This document shows positions 11,176 through 21,962 of a DNA stretch of 64,000 nucleotides, piece by piece. The notes beneath the pieces were generated by a model that did not search any database, was not told the DNA's origin, and saw only the letters and a list, made by a program, of their open reading frames with translations. How positions within the stretch are numbered: the stretch's first letter is position 1; every line of letters starts with the position of its first letter. A program made the position numbers and the translations under genes. The stretch is from Macrotis lagotis (taxonomy: Eukaryota; Chordata; Mammalia; Peramelemorphia; Peramelidae), in assembly GCF_037893015.1 (NCBI RefSeq), contig NC_133658.1:148798390-148862389 (forward strand). The letters run 5' to 3'.

Positions 11176-12070
11176 AGTATAGTCCATATAAGTTTCCATC
11201 TCCCTCTCTCATATGAGTCTTGGTTTCTAGCACAAAACTACAGCTCTCCTTCAGTGTTCTAGGAAGTGTTTCTTTTTGTGCAAGATTATCAGCCAAAAAT
11301 TGGTTATCTAGTGTAAGTAGCTTTTAGAAAGGAGTATTTATTAAGTTGGAACTTTAAAAGCAGCTGATAAAAAATATCTTTCCAAATGTGACATTCCAAA
11401 TACAAGTAAAGTTCAGGGAAGTGTGGGCTCAAACTTAGAGAATACATGTAATGAAAAGATAATTCATCACTTTTAATTGTTAGACTCCTATGTTCCCATC
11501 CATGGAGTATTCCTTACATTTTCTTTAAGCATGATGAATTTATATTTATTGTTTCCTTGGTTCCCAATTATTGCCACCTCCTACTGTCCTGGAGGTAGAG
11601 GGTTGGAGGGAACAGAGGACAATTTTAGGATGCTGATGGGAAGATGGGAAAACCAAAATCCTCTGGACTTGTTGAAACTAAGGCCATCCTCCAATAAAAT
11701 GGGGGGGGGGGAGGAGACTAAGAAGTAATCAAAGCTTCTTCTTTTCCTCTCCTACATCCCTGCTAGTTCCTTCTCAGAAGTTTTGGCTAAAACTCCACAT
11801 TACCTCTACTTTCTGGAATGCCTGGATTCCAGCTAACTTGATGCATTTATAAAGAATATGTAGGGCCTTATGAAATCCCTTAGTCAACTGGAAGAGGCTT
11901 CCTATCTGTCCCAATATCTGGTCATTTCGCTTAATTTGATTGCTTTTGAAGACTTTTCACACTTAGTCTAATGACTATTATTAATTGATTGATTGAGTCA
12001 TATCCTTACCCTAATTAAGCTATCAAGGCTGAAATAGTGTGGGGCTGTTTCAACCCCATATTTACACCAG
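11176..12070. other. no recognised feature
   Basis: Includes a short G homopolymer at about 11701-11711. An 83-codon plus-strand frame (11477-11728) ends across this run and shows no domain. Nothing else assignable. Confidence 0.45.
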
Positions 12071-12074
12071 AATC

Positions 12075-12465
12075 ATAGAAATTTAGAGCTTGATGGGATT
12101 CTAGCATCCCAAACTGAAAAAGAATCCTTATTACAATGCCACAAAAATATTCATCAAAACTTTTATGTGAAGACCTCCAATGATGAGGAATCTATTATCT
12201 TCATTTCACTTTTGAATCACTTTAAATTTTAGGAAATTTTTTCTAATATTGATCTTAAATTTATCTCTTTGTTGCTTCCATTCTTTATTCTTGTTCTATC
12301 TTCTGGATCATGCAAACTAAGCCTAATTTTTCTTCCACATTTCAGCCTGTTTTATTGAATGTCCCAAATACTTTACCAGATCTTCCTACAGCATGAACTA
12401 TCAAGTCTTAACCATTCTCATTGCTCTGCTCTGGACAAGCTACTCTACCACACTAGAGAATGTGA
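12075..12465 (-). mobile_element. CR1/L3-type LINE fragment
   Basis: The plus strand reads as the complement of the CR1/L3 3' region: 'AGACCTCCAATGATGAGGAAT', 'AATTTTTTCTAATATTGATCTTAAATTTATC' (in parts), 'GTTGCTTCCATTCTTTATTC', 'CTTCCACATTTCAGCC', and 'CATTGCTCTGCTCTGGACAAGC', all in consensus order. Confidence 0.8.
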
Positions 12466-13205
12466 AATTTAGCCCAGATTAGACATGAATTGTTTAGAAA
12501 AAGTAATATGGGAAAGGGGAATAGGGAAAGGAGAGTTGGTATTTTGGTAGGGAGATGATTTCACATTATAATGGGGTTTTTCCTCTCACCTATTTGCTTG
12601 ATTTCTTGCTCTGCCTGCTCCCATATTCACTCAATATCATTCCTTCTCCTTCAGGTATGTTACCCAAGAGATTAAGCTTTCAAACAAGTTTCACAGAAGC
12701 TAGGAAGAAGTTGTTTCTAATTCACCAGGCTAGACTGGTGGGAGGTCCTACTGCCTTCTCATCCCTGTCTTGCCTGCTGCAGGACCATGGGAGAACTGAC
12801 AGTTTGCTTGGACAACCCCCAGCAGCCAACATGTCAGCACTGGACAGTGTATGAAAAATCAATTTGAATAACAATGTCAGCAGCCTTTGCCCAAATCGCA
12901 AGATCCATAGAAATCAGAGAACAGTCCCTCACCATAATCTCATAAATCATCCCTGGGAGAGCTGTCACAGTCAAGACCTGTGGAGGCTGACTATCTGCTT
13001 AGCCAAACATCAAATGCAGCCGACACACTGGGTTTGCTTTGCCCAGCTCTCGACCCACCTCTTCTTGGGGCAGCTGAAATGCAGGAAAGGGAAACAGAAG
13101 GGTTTTCAGAGTCCTCTTTTAGGGGAATTATCTCTGGGCTATGCAACTCTTTCCATTAGGACAGGCATTTTTTTTGCTCTGGCATTTGGGAGAGTGAAAG
13201 AAGCA
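12466..13205. other. non-repetitive interval
   Basis: Somewhat higher GC than the surroundings. Two adjacent open frames, 99 and 162 codons (12555-12854, 12864-13352), show no domain, no codon bias I can argue from, and the second runs into a MIR copy, so neither is called. Confidence 0.4.
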
Positions 13206-13345
13206 AAGTGGGAAGTGGTACTAATGGGTAGAGATTTGGTCAACATGGGTTCAAATTCTGCCTCTGGCACAGACTCCTCTTTTATGATTCTGGATAAATT
13301 ATTTAACCTCCCAGAATCTTCAATCAGTTTTCTAGAGAAGATTAT
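13206..13345 (+). mobile_element. MIR-type SINE 5' half
   Basis: 'ACTAATGGGTAGAGATTTGG', 'GGGTTCAAATTCTGCCTCTG', 'GATTCTGGATAAATTATTTAACC', 'CAGAATCTTCAATCAGTTTTC' match the head and core of MIR. Confidence 0.75.
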
Positions 13346-13669
13346 CTATTAGAGAATGATAGCAGAGTCTCATTGTGAAAGAAGTTTCTTTACCAGAAAA
13401 ATTCCCTAAAATTATGAAAGTCCAAGGGAGAAGGAAAGAAAAAATTTAGGGAGAAGAAGATCAGAAGTGAGAGATCAGAAAGTGAGTCGGGGTTTAGATG
13501 CTCCCTTTTAGGGACTTGGAATTCCCCCTATCTCTCCAGGGATTGTCAAGGTTTAGCAAATCCCAGTGGTGAACCTGAAGAGTCCACCAAAAATAAATAG
13601 GAGTAATAGGATAATGAAAAACTAAATATATATCCTACATTGAACAAGGGATCCTGGGTTAGGAACAGT
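13346..13669. other. no recognised feature
   Basis: Purine-rich patches only. Confidence 0.45.
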
Positions 13670-13872
13670 GCCATGCTGGCAAAATGTTTAACAACCAACT
13701 CTGAAAAAATGTTTTAAGTTTAATCTGATAACTTAATATTTTCTCCTTCATTTTCTTAAGTCTAGATAATCAACCAAGCAATAAGTCAATCTCTGATTCC
13801 CAGCAATTTCAGAGGTGTAAATGCTTACATGGAAATTTTATTAATTGGCTAATTGAAGCTGACTTGAGAACA
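13670..13872 (+). mobile_element. unassigned interspersed repeat, copy B
   Basis: Same ordered blocks as the copies at 7636 and 25738: 'GCTGGCAAAATGTTTAACAAC', 'AATATTTTCTCC', 'TTCTTAAGTCTAGATAATCAA', 'GTAAATGCTTACATGGAAATTTT'. Confidence 0.6.
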
Positions 13873-13884
13873 CTTGTCTGTTTT

Positions 13885-14012
13885 CTCATCCTAGCTGCCC
13901 TGCTAATTAGGCATGTGATCCAGGGCAAATCATTCTATAACTTTATTTTAATATCTGTAAGATATCTAAGGAACCTTTTAGCTCTAAATTCTTTTATTCT
14001 AACTCCAGATTC
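13885..14012 (+). mobile_element. MIR-type SINE fragment
   Basis: 'GCATGTGATCCAGGGCAAATC', 'ATCTGTAAGATATCTAAGGAACC', 'TTTTAGCTCTAAATTC' correspond to the core and tail of the marsupial MIR relative. Confidence 0.7.
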
Positions 14013-14074
14013 CTTTTGAGATACAAGAACCTACCAATGATTTATCATAATAAGGGCAGCTCATGAGAACCTAA

Positions 14075-14228
14075 GCTACACACATCTTCAAAGCATCTTT
14101 CTCCTATCATCCCTAAGAAGTAAAGTATCATTATGCTCATTTTATTGGCTAAGTAACTGTGACAGCTTCACATAGTTCATAAGTAACAGATGTATTAGAA
14201 TACAGGTCTTATGACTCTAACAAGTTCT
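14075..14228 (-). mobile_element. MIR-type SINE
   Basis: 'CTTCAAAGCATCTTTCTCC', 'CTCATTTTATTGGCTAAG', 'GCTTCACATAGTTCATAAGTAAC', 'CAGGTCTTATGACTC' follow the minus-strand MIR order. Confidence 0.65.
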
Positions 14229-14447
14229 TTTCAGTAAACCCCATTTCATTGCTTTTCCCCAGACTTCTTTATTTCAATGGATTTGGGACTTAATCAATAT
14301 TGACAGTCCTTCCAATGGTGTAGGATCTACTCTACAGCTTCCCATTACCTGTATCTTTTATCTGTTAAGCTTTTCCAGGACAAGTCACTTAAATTCACTG
14401 TCATTAAAATAAATTAACAAGTGAACTAACCCATCTTCCTCCAATAA

Positions 14448-14655
14448 GAAGAGCTGATATTTGTAAAGTTCTAGTAAGTTTGCAAAGGGCTTCATGGACA
14501 TTATTTGATCTGAGCACATTAATAGCCCTGTCAATATGGCAGATATTTTTAGACTCATTTTATCCATGAGAAAACTGAGGCTTGGCTATAGTAGTAATAA
14601 ATACTTAAAGGCATTTTGAATAGAATCTTCCTGATTCTGAATCCGGTGCTTGTTT
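14448..14655 (-). mobile_element. MIR-type SINE
   Basis: 'GATATTTGTAAAGTTCTAG', 'GCAAAGGGCTTCATGG', 'CATTATTTGATCTGAGCAC', 'CTCATTTTATCCATGAGAAA', 'CTGAGGCTTGGC', 'ATCTTCCTGATTCTGAATCC' match a minus-strand copy with its 3' extension. Confidence 0.75.
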
Positions 14656-14744
14656 ATGACAGAGCTTCAAAAATAATCAATCAGATTTCATGGCTATTAT
14701 CTGTTTGCTGGGGTGGGCTTGGTCTCCATGGTTGCCACACAACA

Positions 14745-14893
14745 AAAGGGAGAAGGTTCCCATTTTTACCACTTATTTGTTGTGTGATCTTGGGTGAGTC
14801 TTTTCTTTTCTCTGCCTCAATGTCCTCATCAGTCAATGGAGGAAGTTGGATAAGATGATTTCTAAGACTCCATAGGATTCTAGACCTATGACT
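14745..14893 (+). mobile_element. MIR-type SINE (marsupial variant)
   Basis: 'GTTGTGTGATCTTGGGTGAG', 'TGCCTCAATGTCCTCATCAG', 'GTTGGATAAGATGATTTC' and 'AAGACTCCATAGGATTCTAGACC' give core plus tail. Confidence 0.8.
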
Positions 14894-14989
14894 ATATAGT
14901 ACTGAACTATAAAAAGGGAGAGGCAGGCACAAGGAATAGGAGTAGAACTGAATCAGTAGGGAGCATAAGATGAATGATGATAAAATATG

Positions 14990-15207
14990 ATGATAATAAT
15001 TCACAGACTGTGTCATGGTTTGTAAAATACTTTCCACACTTTTTTTCATTATAGTCTCAGCTCATTCCTATTAGGTAGGAGCTGTACTCATTTTCCTCAT
15101 TTAGAAATGAAGAAACTGAGGGTCAGGGTTAAGGGACTTATCTAAGGTCATATAGTATGTGTTGTAGGGAAGATTTGAACTCAGGTCTTAATGACTCCAA
15201 GTCCAGT
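14990..15207 (-). mobile_element. MIR-type SINE
   Basis: 'CTCATTTTCCTCATTTAGAAATG', 'AAGAAACTGAGGGTCAGGG', 'AAGGTCATATAGTATGTG', 'AGATTTGAACTCAGGTCTTAATGAC' in minus-strand order. Confidence 0.8.
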
Positions 15208-15284
15208 TGAATATACCAAGATGTTCAAGACTGAGCCCATCTACCACATTCCTTTGAATTACATAGGTCATAGGTCATAGAATA

Positions 15285-15425
15285 ATAATAACACTAAGGC
15301 TAGGAGGGACCTCAGAGGCATCTAAATCTAACCTCCAACATTTTACAGGTATGAAAACTAGGTTACATGCTGGACTCTGGACCTCATGGCTTCAAATCCA
15401 GCACACTGTTCACTGAACTATCTTA
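15285..15425 (-). mobile_element. MIR-type SINE
   Basis: 'GCTAGGAGGGACCTCAGAGGC', 'AACCTCCAACATTTTACAGG', 'GCTTCAAATCCAGCACACTGTTC' match the tail, core and head of a minus-strand marsupial MIR. Confidence 0.75.
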
Positions 15426-16464
15426 ACTTCACATTTGCCTTTGACAGAGGACTTAGACAGGGCTCAGTGGGGAGAATACTAGCATCCTCATTGTTCCCTC
15501 TTAATTGTGTTCGGACACTGGCTGGGCCACAGTGAACAGATCTGAGTGTCTCACCCTGGAATCCTAGCTTGAGTTAAAAAATAATTTTGAGCCAAACTGT
15601 GACACCTAAATCTATTGCAAATGTCAGTGGCTGGGCCTGGAGCCAGAGCTGTGATCTCCCTCATGTCAATAAATCCTTGAAGTTCCCTCTCCCTTGGAAA
15701 CCCAGATTTCTTCTGATGGTGCTGCTTTCTACCCCAGGCTGCCTTTTCATGAGTAATTTCTTTTAACCTGAGGATCACAGCTGTGAGCTGTGATGAAAAA
15801 AAGATTTCTTCCAGGCTGGGGCTGGAAAATGCAAACTAAAGAAGCAGCAGTAGGCTGAGGGGGGGAAAAAAGAAAAGAAAAAGAAATGGCCAATGGATGG
15901 AAAGTTGTAAGGTCAGCAGGGAAGGCTCAGGCAGGTTCCTGCATTTTCCCTTCAGATATTTTTCATACATGGTAGAGGGGCATTGAGCTTATCAGGAGAC
16001 ACTGGTTTCATGTAAATGAGGGACAGAGGAGGTTTCAGCTGGCTTCATCTTTAGGGTGATCCTCATGCTTCAGAGGATGGTCCGAGATGTGATACAACCA
16101 GCTCTGGGGACTGAGCCAGGGCAGGAAGGAGGAGTGCCCAAGTAGGACCTTTCCTGTTGGGCTTCTGCCCAGGAGCTGGAGATAGGCCCTGGGGAGGGAG
16201 AGGTTTTTGATTGTCTTCCTCCTGAGGGAATGCACTGTCAACTGCCTGCCATGAATCTCATTGGCCCTGTTTGTACAGAGCAGTCTGAGGCTGTGAGAGA
16301 GAGATAAAAAGTCTCCAAATTAAAAGGAGGGAATTGAATGATTCCATATTGGGTTTCAGACATCCACTTTTGCCCTAGTAGTCCCACTGTCTCTAAAAAA
16401 GAATGCATGGTCATTGCTAGCCTCAGTTTTCAGAAAGGTGAACTGCTACATTTCCACTGGGAAG

Positions 16465-16465
<1 letters not shown>
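15426..16465. other. non-repetitive interval, candidate conserved noncoding DNA
   Basis: No repeat recognised over about 1 kb. At 15775-15793 there is an imperfectly spaced palindrome with 8-bp arms (TCACAGCT/AGCTGTGA, 3-nt centre) that contains a CAGCTG E-box. Short frames (60-75 codons) have no domains. Conservation cannot be judged from one sequence. Confidence 0.35.

Positions 16466-16519
<54 letters not shown>
16466..16519. repeat. (TG)n microsatellite
   Basis: About 26 uninterrupted TG dimers. Confidence 0.98.
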
Positions 16520-16520
<1 letters not shown>

Positions 16521-16544
16521 TCAATATGACCAAAGCCTCTAGAG

Positions 16545-16650
16545 GGATGAAATACAGATATTAACCCTACTTGATGGATGAGAAACAGAAAACCAGAGAT
16601 TTAGTCCAGGAACACATATCTATAAGAAGCTTTAGAAACTATCTAACCTA
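16545..16650 (-). mobile_element. MIR-type SINE fragment
   Basis: 'CTACTTGATGGATGAGAAACAG' and 'GAGATTTAGTCCAGGAACAC' resemble the minus-strand MIR core; short and decayed. Confidence 0.5.
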
Positions 16651-16654
16651 ACTT

Positions 16655-16862
16655 GAAGTCAGCAAGACTTGAGTTTGAATTTTGCCTCAAACATTTACTA
16701 GTTGTGTAATCTTGGACCAAGTTCTGGGTTTTATTTTCTCCATCTATAAACTGTTGATAATAATAGTACTTTCTTTCTAGAGCTGTTGTGAGAAGCAAAT
16801 GAGATATCTAAAAAGTAATTTGAAATTATTAAAATGTCATTTAAATGTTTATTATTATTAAT
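16655..16862 (+). mobile_element. MIR SINE, near complete
   Basis: 'AAGTCAGCAAGACTTGAGTT', 'CAAACATTTACTAGTTGTGT', 'CTCCATCTATAAACTG', 'TTGATAATAATAGTAC', 'GAGCTGTTGTGAGAAGCAAA', 'ATGTTTATTATTATTA' follow the MIR consensus from B box to tail. Confidence 0.85.
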
Positions 16863-17225
16863 TTTACCAATAAAAGAACTGGGATCCATTAAGGTACCCA
16901 ATAATTCAGACTGAATTAATATCCTTTGAAATATTTTGTTGTCCTTCAGACAACCAATATAGAGGAACCCACCATGATTGAATTTAACCCAGAGTGGTCT
17001 TTTGGGTATTATTATACAACCAATGCAAAAGAGACATTCTTGAAAAGATGAGCTGGAATTTGAACAAATAGTATCATATTTTAAATGCCTTAGATGATCT
17101 TGTAATAAATTAATTCTATTCTGAAATATAATAGAATAGATAGAGGGATTCGAACTATGATTTTATTGGTAAAGGGAAAAAGAAAACTCCCTCTATGAAC
17201 ATTGATCAGAAAGGTTTTTGGCATC
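16863..17225. other. no recognised feature
   Basis: AT-rich; nothing assignable. Confidence 0.5.
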
Positions 17226-17345
17226 TTAAAGGTGTTTTTCCCTAGGGTTCACCCAGTTAGTAAATGTCTGAGGTTAGACTTTGATGAAGATCCTCTGGAC
17301 TCCAGAGCCAGTGCTATATGTACTGTGCTACCTACCAGTCCCATC
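17226..17345 (-). mobile_element. degenerate tRNA-SINE
   Basis: 'CAGTTAGTAAATGTCTGAGG', 'TGGACTCCAGAGCCAGTGC' and 'GTACTGTGCTACC' are a decayed reverse complement of the common SINE, lacking its 3' tail. Confidence 0.7.
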
Positions 17346-17367
17346 TTAAAATTCTAAAGAGTTGCTT

Positions 17368-17585
17368 AGAGCAGTGACTTCAAACTCAAAAAGATCTAGG
17401 GGGACACTATTTAAAACATAAGACTCACTATTTAAAACATAAGATTCCCTGCTGGCTGCATATTGATTTAGAAAACCATATATTAATATTATCTATAATT
17501 TATTGTTCTCTTATTTATTTTGCTAAATATTAAATCATTATATTTTAATTTGTTTCTGCCTCACTCAGGAGGCTTCATTTATCCC
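17368..17585 (+). mobile_element. hAT-like element fragment with internal tandem duplication
   Basis: 'CAGTGACTTCAAACTCAAAAAG', 'GCTGGCTGCATATTGATTTAGAAAACC' (in parts), 'ATTAATATTATCTATAATTTATTG' and 'ATTTTAATTTG' resemble a common hAT-type element that starts 'CAGTGGTGTCAAACTCAAA'. A 22-nt unit containing ACTATTTAAAACATAAGA is duplicated in tandem at about 17406-17449. Family assignment is from recall. Confidence 0.6.
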
Positions 17586-17589
17586 TGCT

Positions 17590-17705
17590 GTGTTTAATAC
17601 CTTGAATCTTAAGAATATTATAAGGTTAAGTGATTTTCTCACAACTACACAGCCAATATATGTTAGAAAAATGAATTAAACTCAGGTCTTCCAAGTTTCA
17701 AGGAG
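17590..17705 (-). mobile_element. SINE/MIR fragment
   Basis: 'AAGTGATTTTCTCACAACTACACAGCC' (in parts), 'AAACTCAGGTCTTCCAAG' match the minus-strand core/B-box region. Confidence 0.6.
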
Positions 17706-17814
17706 AGCAAATGATAAATCAAAGAGACCCTTAATTTGTCTTTTCCATAAAAACAGATTTCTGGAGAGCAGACTTACCTCCAGAGCAGACTAACAACCAT
17801 GTTCAACTTGTTTC

Positions 17815-18365
17815 TTTTTTTTTCTTTTAAAATGATGATTAATAAACATTTAAAATATTTTCTTTTTTAATATATTTTCCTACCCATTGAGTCATTTCTT
17901 AAAACAATAAAAAAAGAGAAAAAAGAAAAGACATAAAAGGGAAGTATTTCATCAGAAATTAAGCAACATGTTAACTGAGTCTGATGGCATATGAAATATT
18001 CCATACCTATAGTTTCCCCACTTCTTGACCAAAGGGAAAGTGGTACATTTCCTCATATCTTTTTTTAGGGAAAAGTATTATCATTTTAATTACATAGTAT
18101 TCAGTTCCTTTTTTTCCCTTTCCCAATTTCATCCTTATAGTCATGATATAAATTGTTTTCTAATTCTGCTTTCTTTATTCTTCATCATTTCATAGAAATC
18201 TCATGCTTCTCTGGATTCTTTTATTTATTATTTTTGATAGGACGATGATATTCTATTATATTCATGTGCCACTATTTGTAAGCCATTTACCAATTGACAG
18301 ATTTTTCCCCCCATCTCTTTGCTATGATTCTCAATTGTTTCTAAAACTAACAATATGGCCTCAGG
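17815..18365 (-). mobile_element. old L1 3'-region fragment
   Basis: The plus strand carries antisense L1 ORF2/3' text: 'GATATTCTATTATATTCATG', 'GCCACTATTTGTAAGCC', 'ATTTACCAATTGACAG' and 'TTTGCTATGATTCTCAATTG' parallel the C-terminal coding and 3' region of the intact-length L1 at 28150-28260. The first 250 nt (T-rich 3' part) are less certain. Confidence 0.6.
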
Positions 18366-18379
18366 GACCATACATGTAA

Positions 18380-18565
18380 CTCCCTGGCCTGGAGTCAACT
18401 TAAGTGAAAAATGTAGTAAAAAACAAGAGCCTAAGATTGCTATCTAGCTGCATGACTTTGAGCAACTCATTCAACCTTTCTCAACTTCTACTTCATCACT
18501 AAAATTGGGGTACTAATATTTGTACAGCTTCCTTCATTAGCTATCGTGGCAGAGGGACTTTGTTT
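18380..18565 (+). mobile_element. MIR-type SINE
   Basis: 'CCTGGCCTGGAGTCAACTTAAG', 'GCTGCATGACTTTGAGCAAC', 'CAACTTCTACTTCATCACTAAAATTGGGG' (in parts), 'ACTAATATTTGTACAGC' in plus-strand order. Confidence 0.75.
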
Positions 18566-18589
18566 CATGAATTGCTACAAAAAAATGTG

Positions 18590-18985
18590 ATTTCTTCTCC
18601 CATCCATGCACCATGATCCAATATTAGGAGCTTCCTTGATGTTTCTTGAATGTTTCATCTCCCACCTACAGTTTTCACTGACTATAATCCATTCTGGTAA
18701 TTCTCTCCTCATCTCCACCTCCAGCCTTTCCTGATTTCTTATAAGTTTTAGCTAGTCTCATCTTCTGCAAAAGGTCATTACAGTCCTTAATCTTAGCACT
18801 TCCCATCTGAGATAATTCCCAATTTATCTTTGTTTTGTACATATTTGCATAGCTGTTTTCATCTTGTCTACCAACTAGACTGTGAGTTCCTTGAAATCAG
18901 ACACTATCATTTTAACTTTTTTTTGTAACCCCTAATTCTTAGTAGAGGGTCTGATACATACTAGGAGTTCAATAAATGCTAATGA
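18590..18985 (+). mobile_element. L2 LINE 3' end
   Basis: 'CTGATTTCTTATAAG' and the terminal block 'ACTAGACTGTGAGTTCCTTG', 'AAATCAGACACTATC', 'ATACTAGGAGTTCAATAAATGC' are the L2 3' untranslated end in sense orientation. Confidence 0.85.
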
Positions 18986-19845
18986 ACTTGACCATTCTCC
19001 TTATTTTTTAAATGTCAAGGTGCTTCAAATACCATAAATACTATTTGGAAAAGTATTCTACAGATGTAAGCTATTTTTATAAGTCACAATGGTTGAGCTG
19101 ACACAAACAATAGAAAAAGAGGGGGAAAGTCTCACAATGAAACAGGGGAAGCTTTGTTTCTTCCTCCCCCTCTTCCTTCTACAGACAGTACAGCTCTTGA
19201 TTGGTTCTGAGAATCTAATAAGAGCAATGCCTACCTGACTGGATGGATATGTAAGAGTAGGGGAGGAGAGAAGGGGCAAAGAGAGGAAGAAGGGAGGGGA
19301 GAGTAGGAAGGGGGAAGGAGGGGACTTTAGGTTGTATTAGCTTCCTGTTGCCATTTATCTGCACTGTGTGAGTGTGTGGGCACTAACCTTTTCTCTTTAT
19401 TACCATAGTGTTTGATTCCATGAAGAACTTCCTTAGCTGAATACCAGGATTCCGGGTCAACAGTTTCCCTTTAAAGTAATTCTCTTCTTGGAAGGAGACC
19501 CAGCAGGGAGATCCTTAAGCAGTCCAAATCTAATGGAACCTGCAGCGATTAAACAGGGAGATAGCAGGAGAGTTGGGGAGCAGCAAACATTTTATTTGAG
19601 TTTATTTCATCTGAAGCTATAGGCTTATAAAGAAACTTTGGCGGTCACAGGAGTTTAGCACCTGGTATTTGAAGCACTGTGGATTTATTGAGTGTTTCCT
19701 GTTAAAAAAATTTTTTTAAGCACAAACTGCACTTACGAAGCCAGGGTAATGGAGTAGAAATAAAAGGGTCTGGCAATTGCTGGTAGGAAAGAGCCACAAA
19801 GACAGCTGGAGAACTTGGTGGATAGTCTAAGAGAGGAAGCAATGT
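18986..19845. other. no recognised feature
   Basis: Non-repetitive apart from a GGGA-rich stretch at 19258-19325. Two short minus-strand frames (60-73 codons) show no domain. Confidence 0.45.
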
Positions 19846-19847
19846 AT

Positions 19848-20010
19848 GACAGAAAGATGCCAGATTAGGAGTCATGGGTCCTGGGTTCAAATCCTAGCTT
19901 TACTGATTTGCAGGCTGTGAGATTTTGAGTAAACCATTTCACAGTTTGGGGGCCTCATTTCCTTTGTTTTTAAAATGAGGGACTTGATACCCTTCCAACT
20001 CTACATCTGT
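19848..20010 (+). mobile_element. MIR-type SINE (marsupial variant)
   Basis: 'GAAAGATGCCAGATTAGGAGTC', 'GGGTTCAAATCCTAGC', 'TGTGAGATTTTGAGTAAACC', 'TTTTTAAAATGAGGGACTTG', 'CCTTCCAACTCTACATCTG' in order. Confidence 0.85.
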
Positions 20011-20214
20011 AACTCTGATTTTATCTACCCCTCACACACATACACACACAGATGAAGAAAATGTCTCTGAGACAGGATAGAAGAAAAAAATAGGGGGAAA
20101 AAAGAAGTCAATTTAGAGTGAAAGAAGGGAAGAGGAAAGAATTCAGGGGAAAAAGTAATTAACTGGACAAAAAAGAAGATAATGTTTTCCTTTTTTGTCC
20201 CATAAAATAAAAAT

Positions 20215-20790
20215 GTTTGAAACATCCGTTCTTTTTTATGTTTTTGATATCTTCTGTTTATTTCATCACCAGAGTAATTCTAAGTATCCTTCCCCCTTCC
20301 TTACAGCCACCCCATATGTCAAATAGAATTTTTTATTGGGGGGGGGTGTCAATAGAACTGATTGATAAAGGGAAATATGCAAAAAAGTGGGCAATGTGTG
20401 ACACCTATGAACATCCCAGTTCTACAAAGGAGTAGGTTGGAGGTTTCTTCTCATATCTGTTCATTCATTTTGCTTGATCTTTTTAAGTCTGTTAAATTTA
20501 CATTTGATTTTTGGGTGTCTAGTTGTTCTTTCCATTTCCATTGTTCTAGTTACTGTGTGTGTGTGTGTGTGTGTATGTATCTACACAGTATATGTGGTCA
20601 TTCCTTTGCCAGTTTGAGAGGTATTGGGTCAAACCTCAGGGCTGTTTATTTTAACATTTCTTTTATTATTAATGATTTGGAATGTTTTCATGTGATTGTA
20701 AATACTTTGAAATTCTTTTGAAAATTGTTCAGATCTTTGGGCCATTTATCTATTGAGGAATGACTTGATCTTAGACAAATTGATGGTTTA
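20215..20790 (-). mobile_element. old L1 fragment
   Basis: The segment from about 20600 reads antisense to L1 ORF2 C-terminal coding DNA: 'TTTGAGAGGTATTGGGTCAAA', 'CTTTTATTATTAATGATTTGG', 'TCATGTGATTGTAAATAC', 'GGGCCATTTATCTATTGAGGAATG' (in parts). It parallels 28495-28650 in the full-length L1. The part before 20550 is assigned only by adjacency. A (TG)n run sits at 20554-20574. Confidence 0.65.
20554..20574. repeat. (TG)n microsatellite
   Basis: Ten pure dimers. Confidence 0.95.
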
Positions 20791-20854
20791 TTAATACTTT
20801 CATATATATATAATATATAATACACACATATCACAATAGAATCCCATTCAACAG

Positions 20855-21290
20855 TCATTTATTATGAACCTTTTTTATATAGTTCATTGGGTTAGGTGCC
20901 AGAAAATCAAAGACTTAATGAGAAATAGTCTCTGCCTTCAAGAAGCTTACTTTCTACCCTGCTGTCAAGAAGGGTGGCCACAACATTTAGACAAATATAT
21001 AATATAATATAATATAATATAATATAATATAATATAATATAATATAATATAATATAATATAATATAATATAATATAATATATAATAGTTGAAGAGAATGG
21101 ATGATACTTTAACAAATATGGAGATATGGAAAATTTTCTATTGGAAATTGTATAAAAGATGAACCTTTAAGGAAAGGGGGTTCTAAGAGGTGATAGTGAG
21201 AAAGGAATGCATTCTAAGAATGGAGGGCAGGCTGTATGAAGACACAAATGTGGGAAATAGAAAAGAGCAGAATAAAAATTAGAAAATTCA
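20855..21290 (-). mobile_element. L2 LINE 3' end
   Basis: 'GTCATTTATTATGAACC', 'GTTAGGTGCCAGAAAATC', 'CTGCCTTCAAGAAGCTTAC' are the complement of the L2 3' end. After a pentanucleotide array the repeat resumes with 'GGGGGTTCTAAGAGGTGATAG' and 'AGAAAGGAATGCATTC'. Confidence 0.7.
20995..21087. repeat. (AATAT)n pentanucleotide array
   Basis: About 17 near-perfect copies of AATAT inserted within an L2 copy. Confidence 0.97.
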
Positions 21291-21960
21291 TTACCTATGA
21301 TTGTGATTGCATTTCTCTTTCCAAGGTTTAATATTTGTTGAAGTATAAAGATATACTCTCTTTATAAGCCTAGTAAATGAAAGATGCTTATGTTCCTTGT
21401 GTCTATTTAAATTTTCTAGTCTTGTATTTTACAGTAGGAAGCAGACTCAAGTATTTTCATGTTCTAACACCCCTGATCGAGGCCCAGGATCTTAATTAAA
21501 CAAATAATTACCCTTCACAATAAAAGTATGCATCAAAGAAAAATTAATTAATTTGCTACTTTTTCCCTGTTGTAGCCCTTAGAAACTGTTGAGGGCAGTC
21601 TTTATATATGCATATGAATATTTCATTTTTCCTCTTCCTTTTTTCATTCCTTTCCATGCCACTCAATGTGATGGTTAATACAGGTCTATTACATACTTGA
21701 ACTGATTATTTTATGCTCACCCATATTTAGCCTATACAACTTTTTTATTTAACCAAACATGAATTCAAAACAATAAACATATAACCTTTTGTTTTATTTG
21801 TAGTCTTGAGGGATTGTCTATGTAATGTCCATTGATCATTCTTACTACCTGGTCTACTTAATGTCTCTCATAAGATAATATGGACAGACACATGTGTATA
21901 TGCATATGTTTTACATGCATACATATGTTATATTCATATATAAAAGCAGTTTATCAATGA
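21291..21960. other. no recognised feature
   Basis: AT-rich; nothing assignable. Confidence 0.5.
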
Positions 21961-21962
21961 CT

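Noticed and set aside
12864-13352. 162-codon plus-strand frame
   Set aside because: No recognisable domain and its 3' end is a MIR copy; no splice or promoter evidence.
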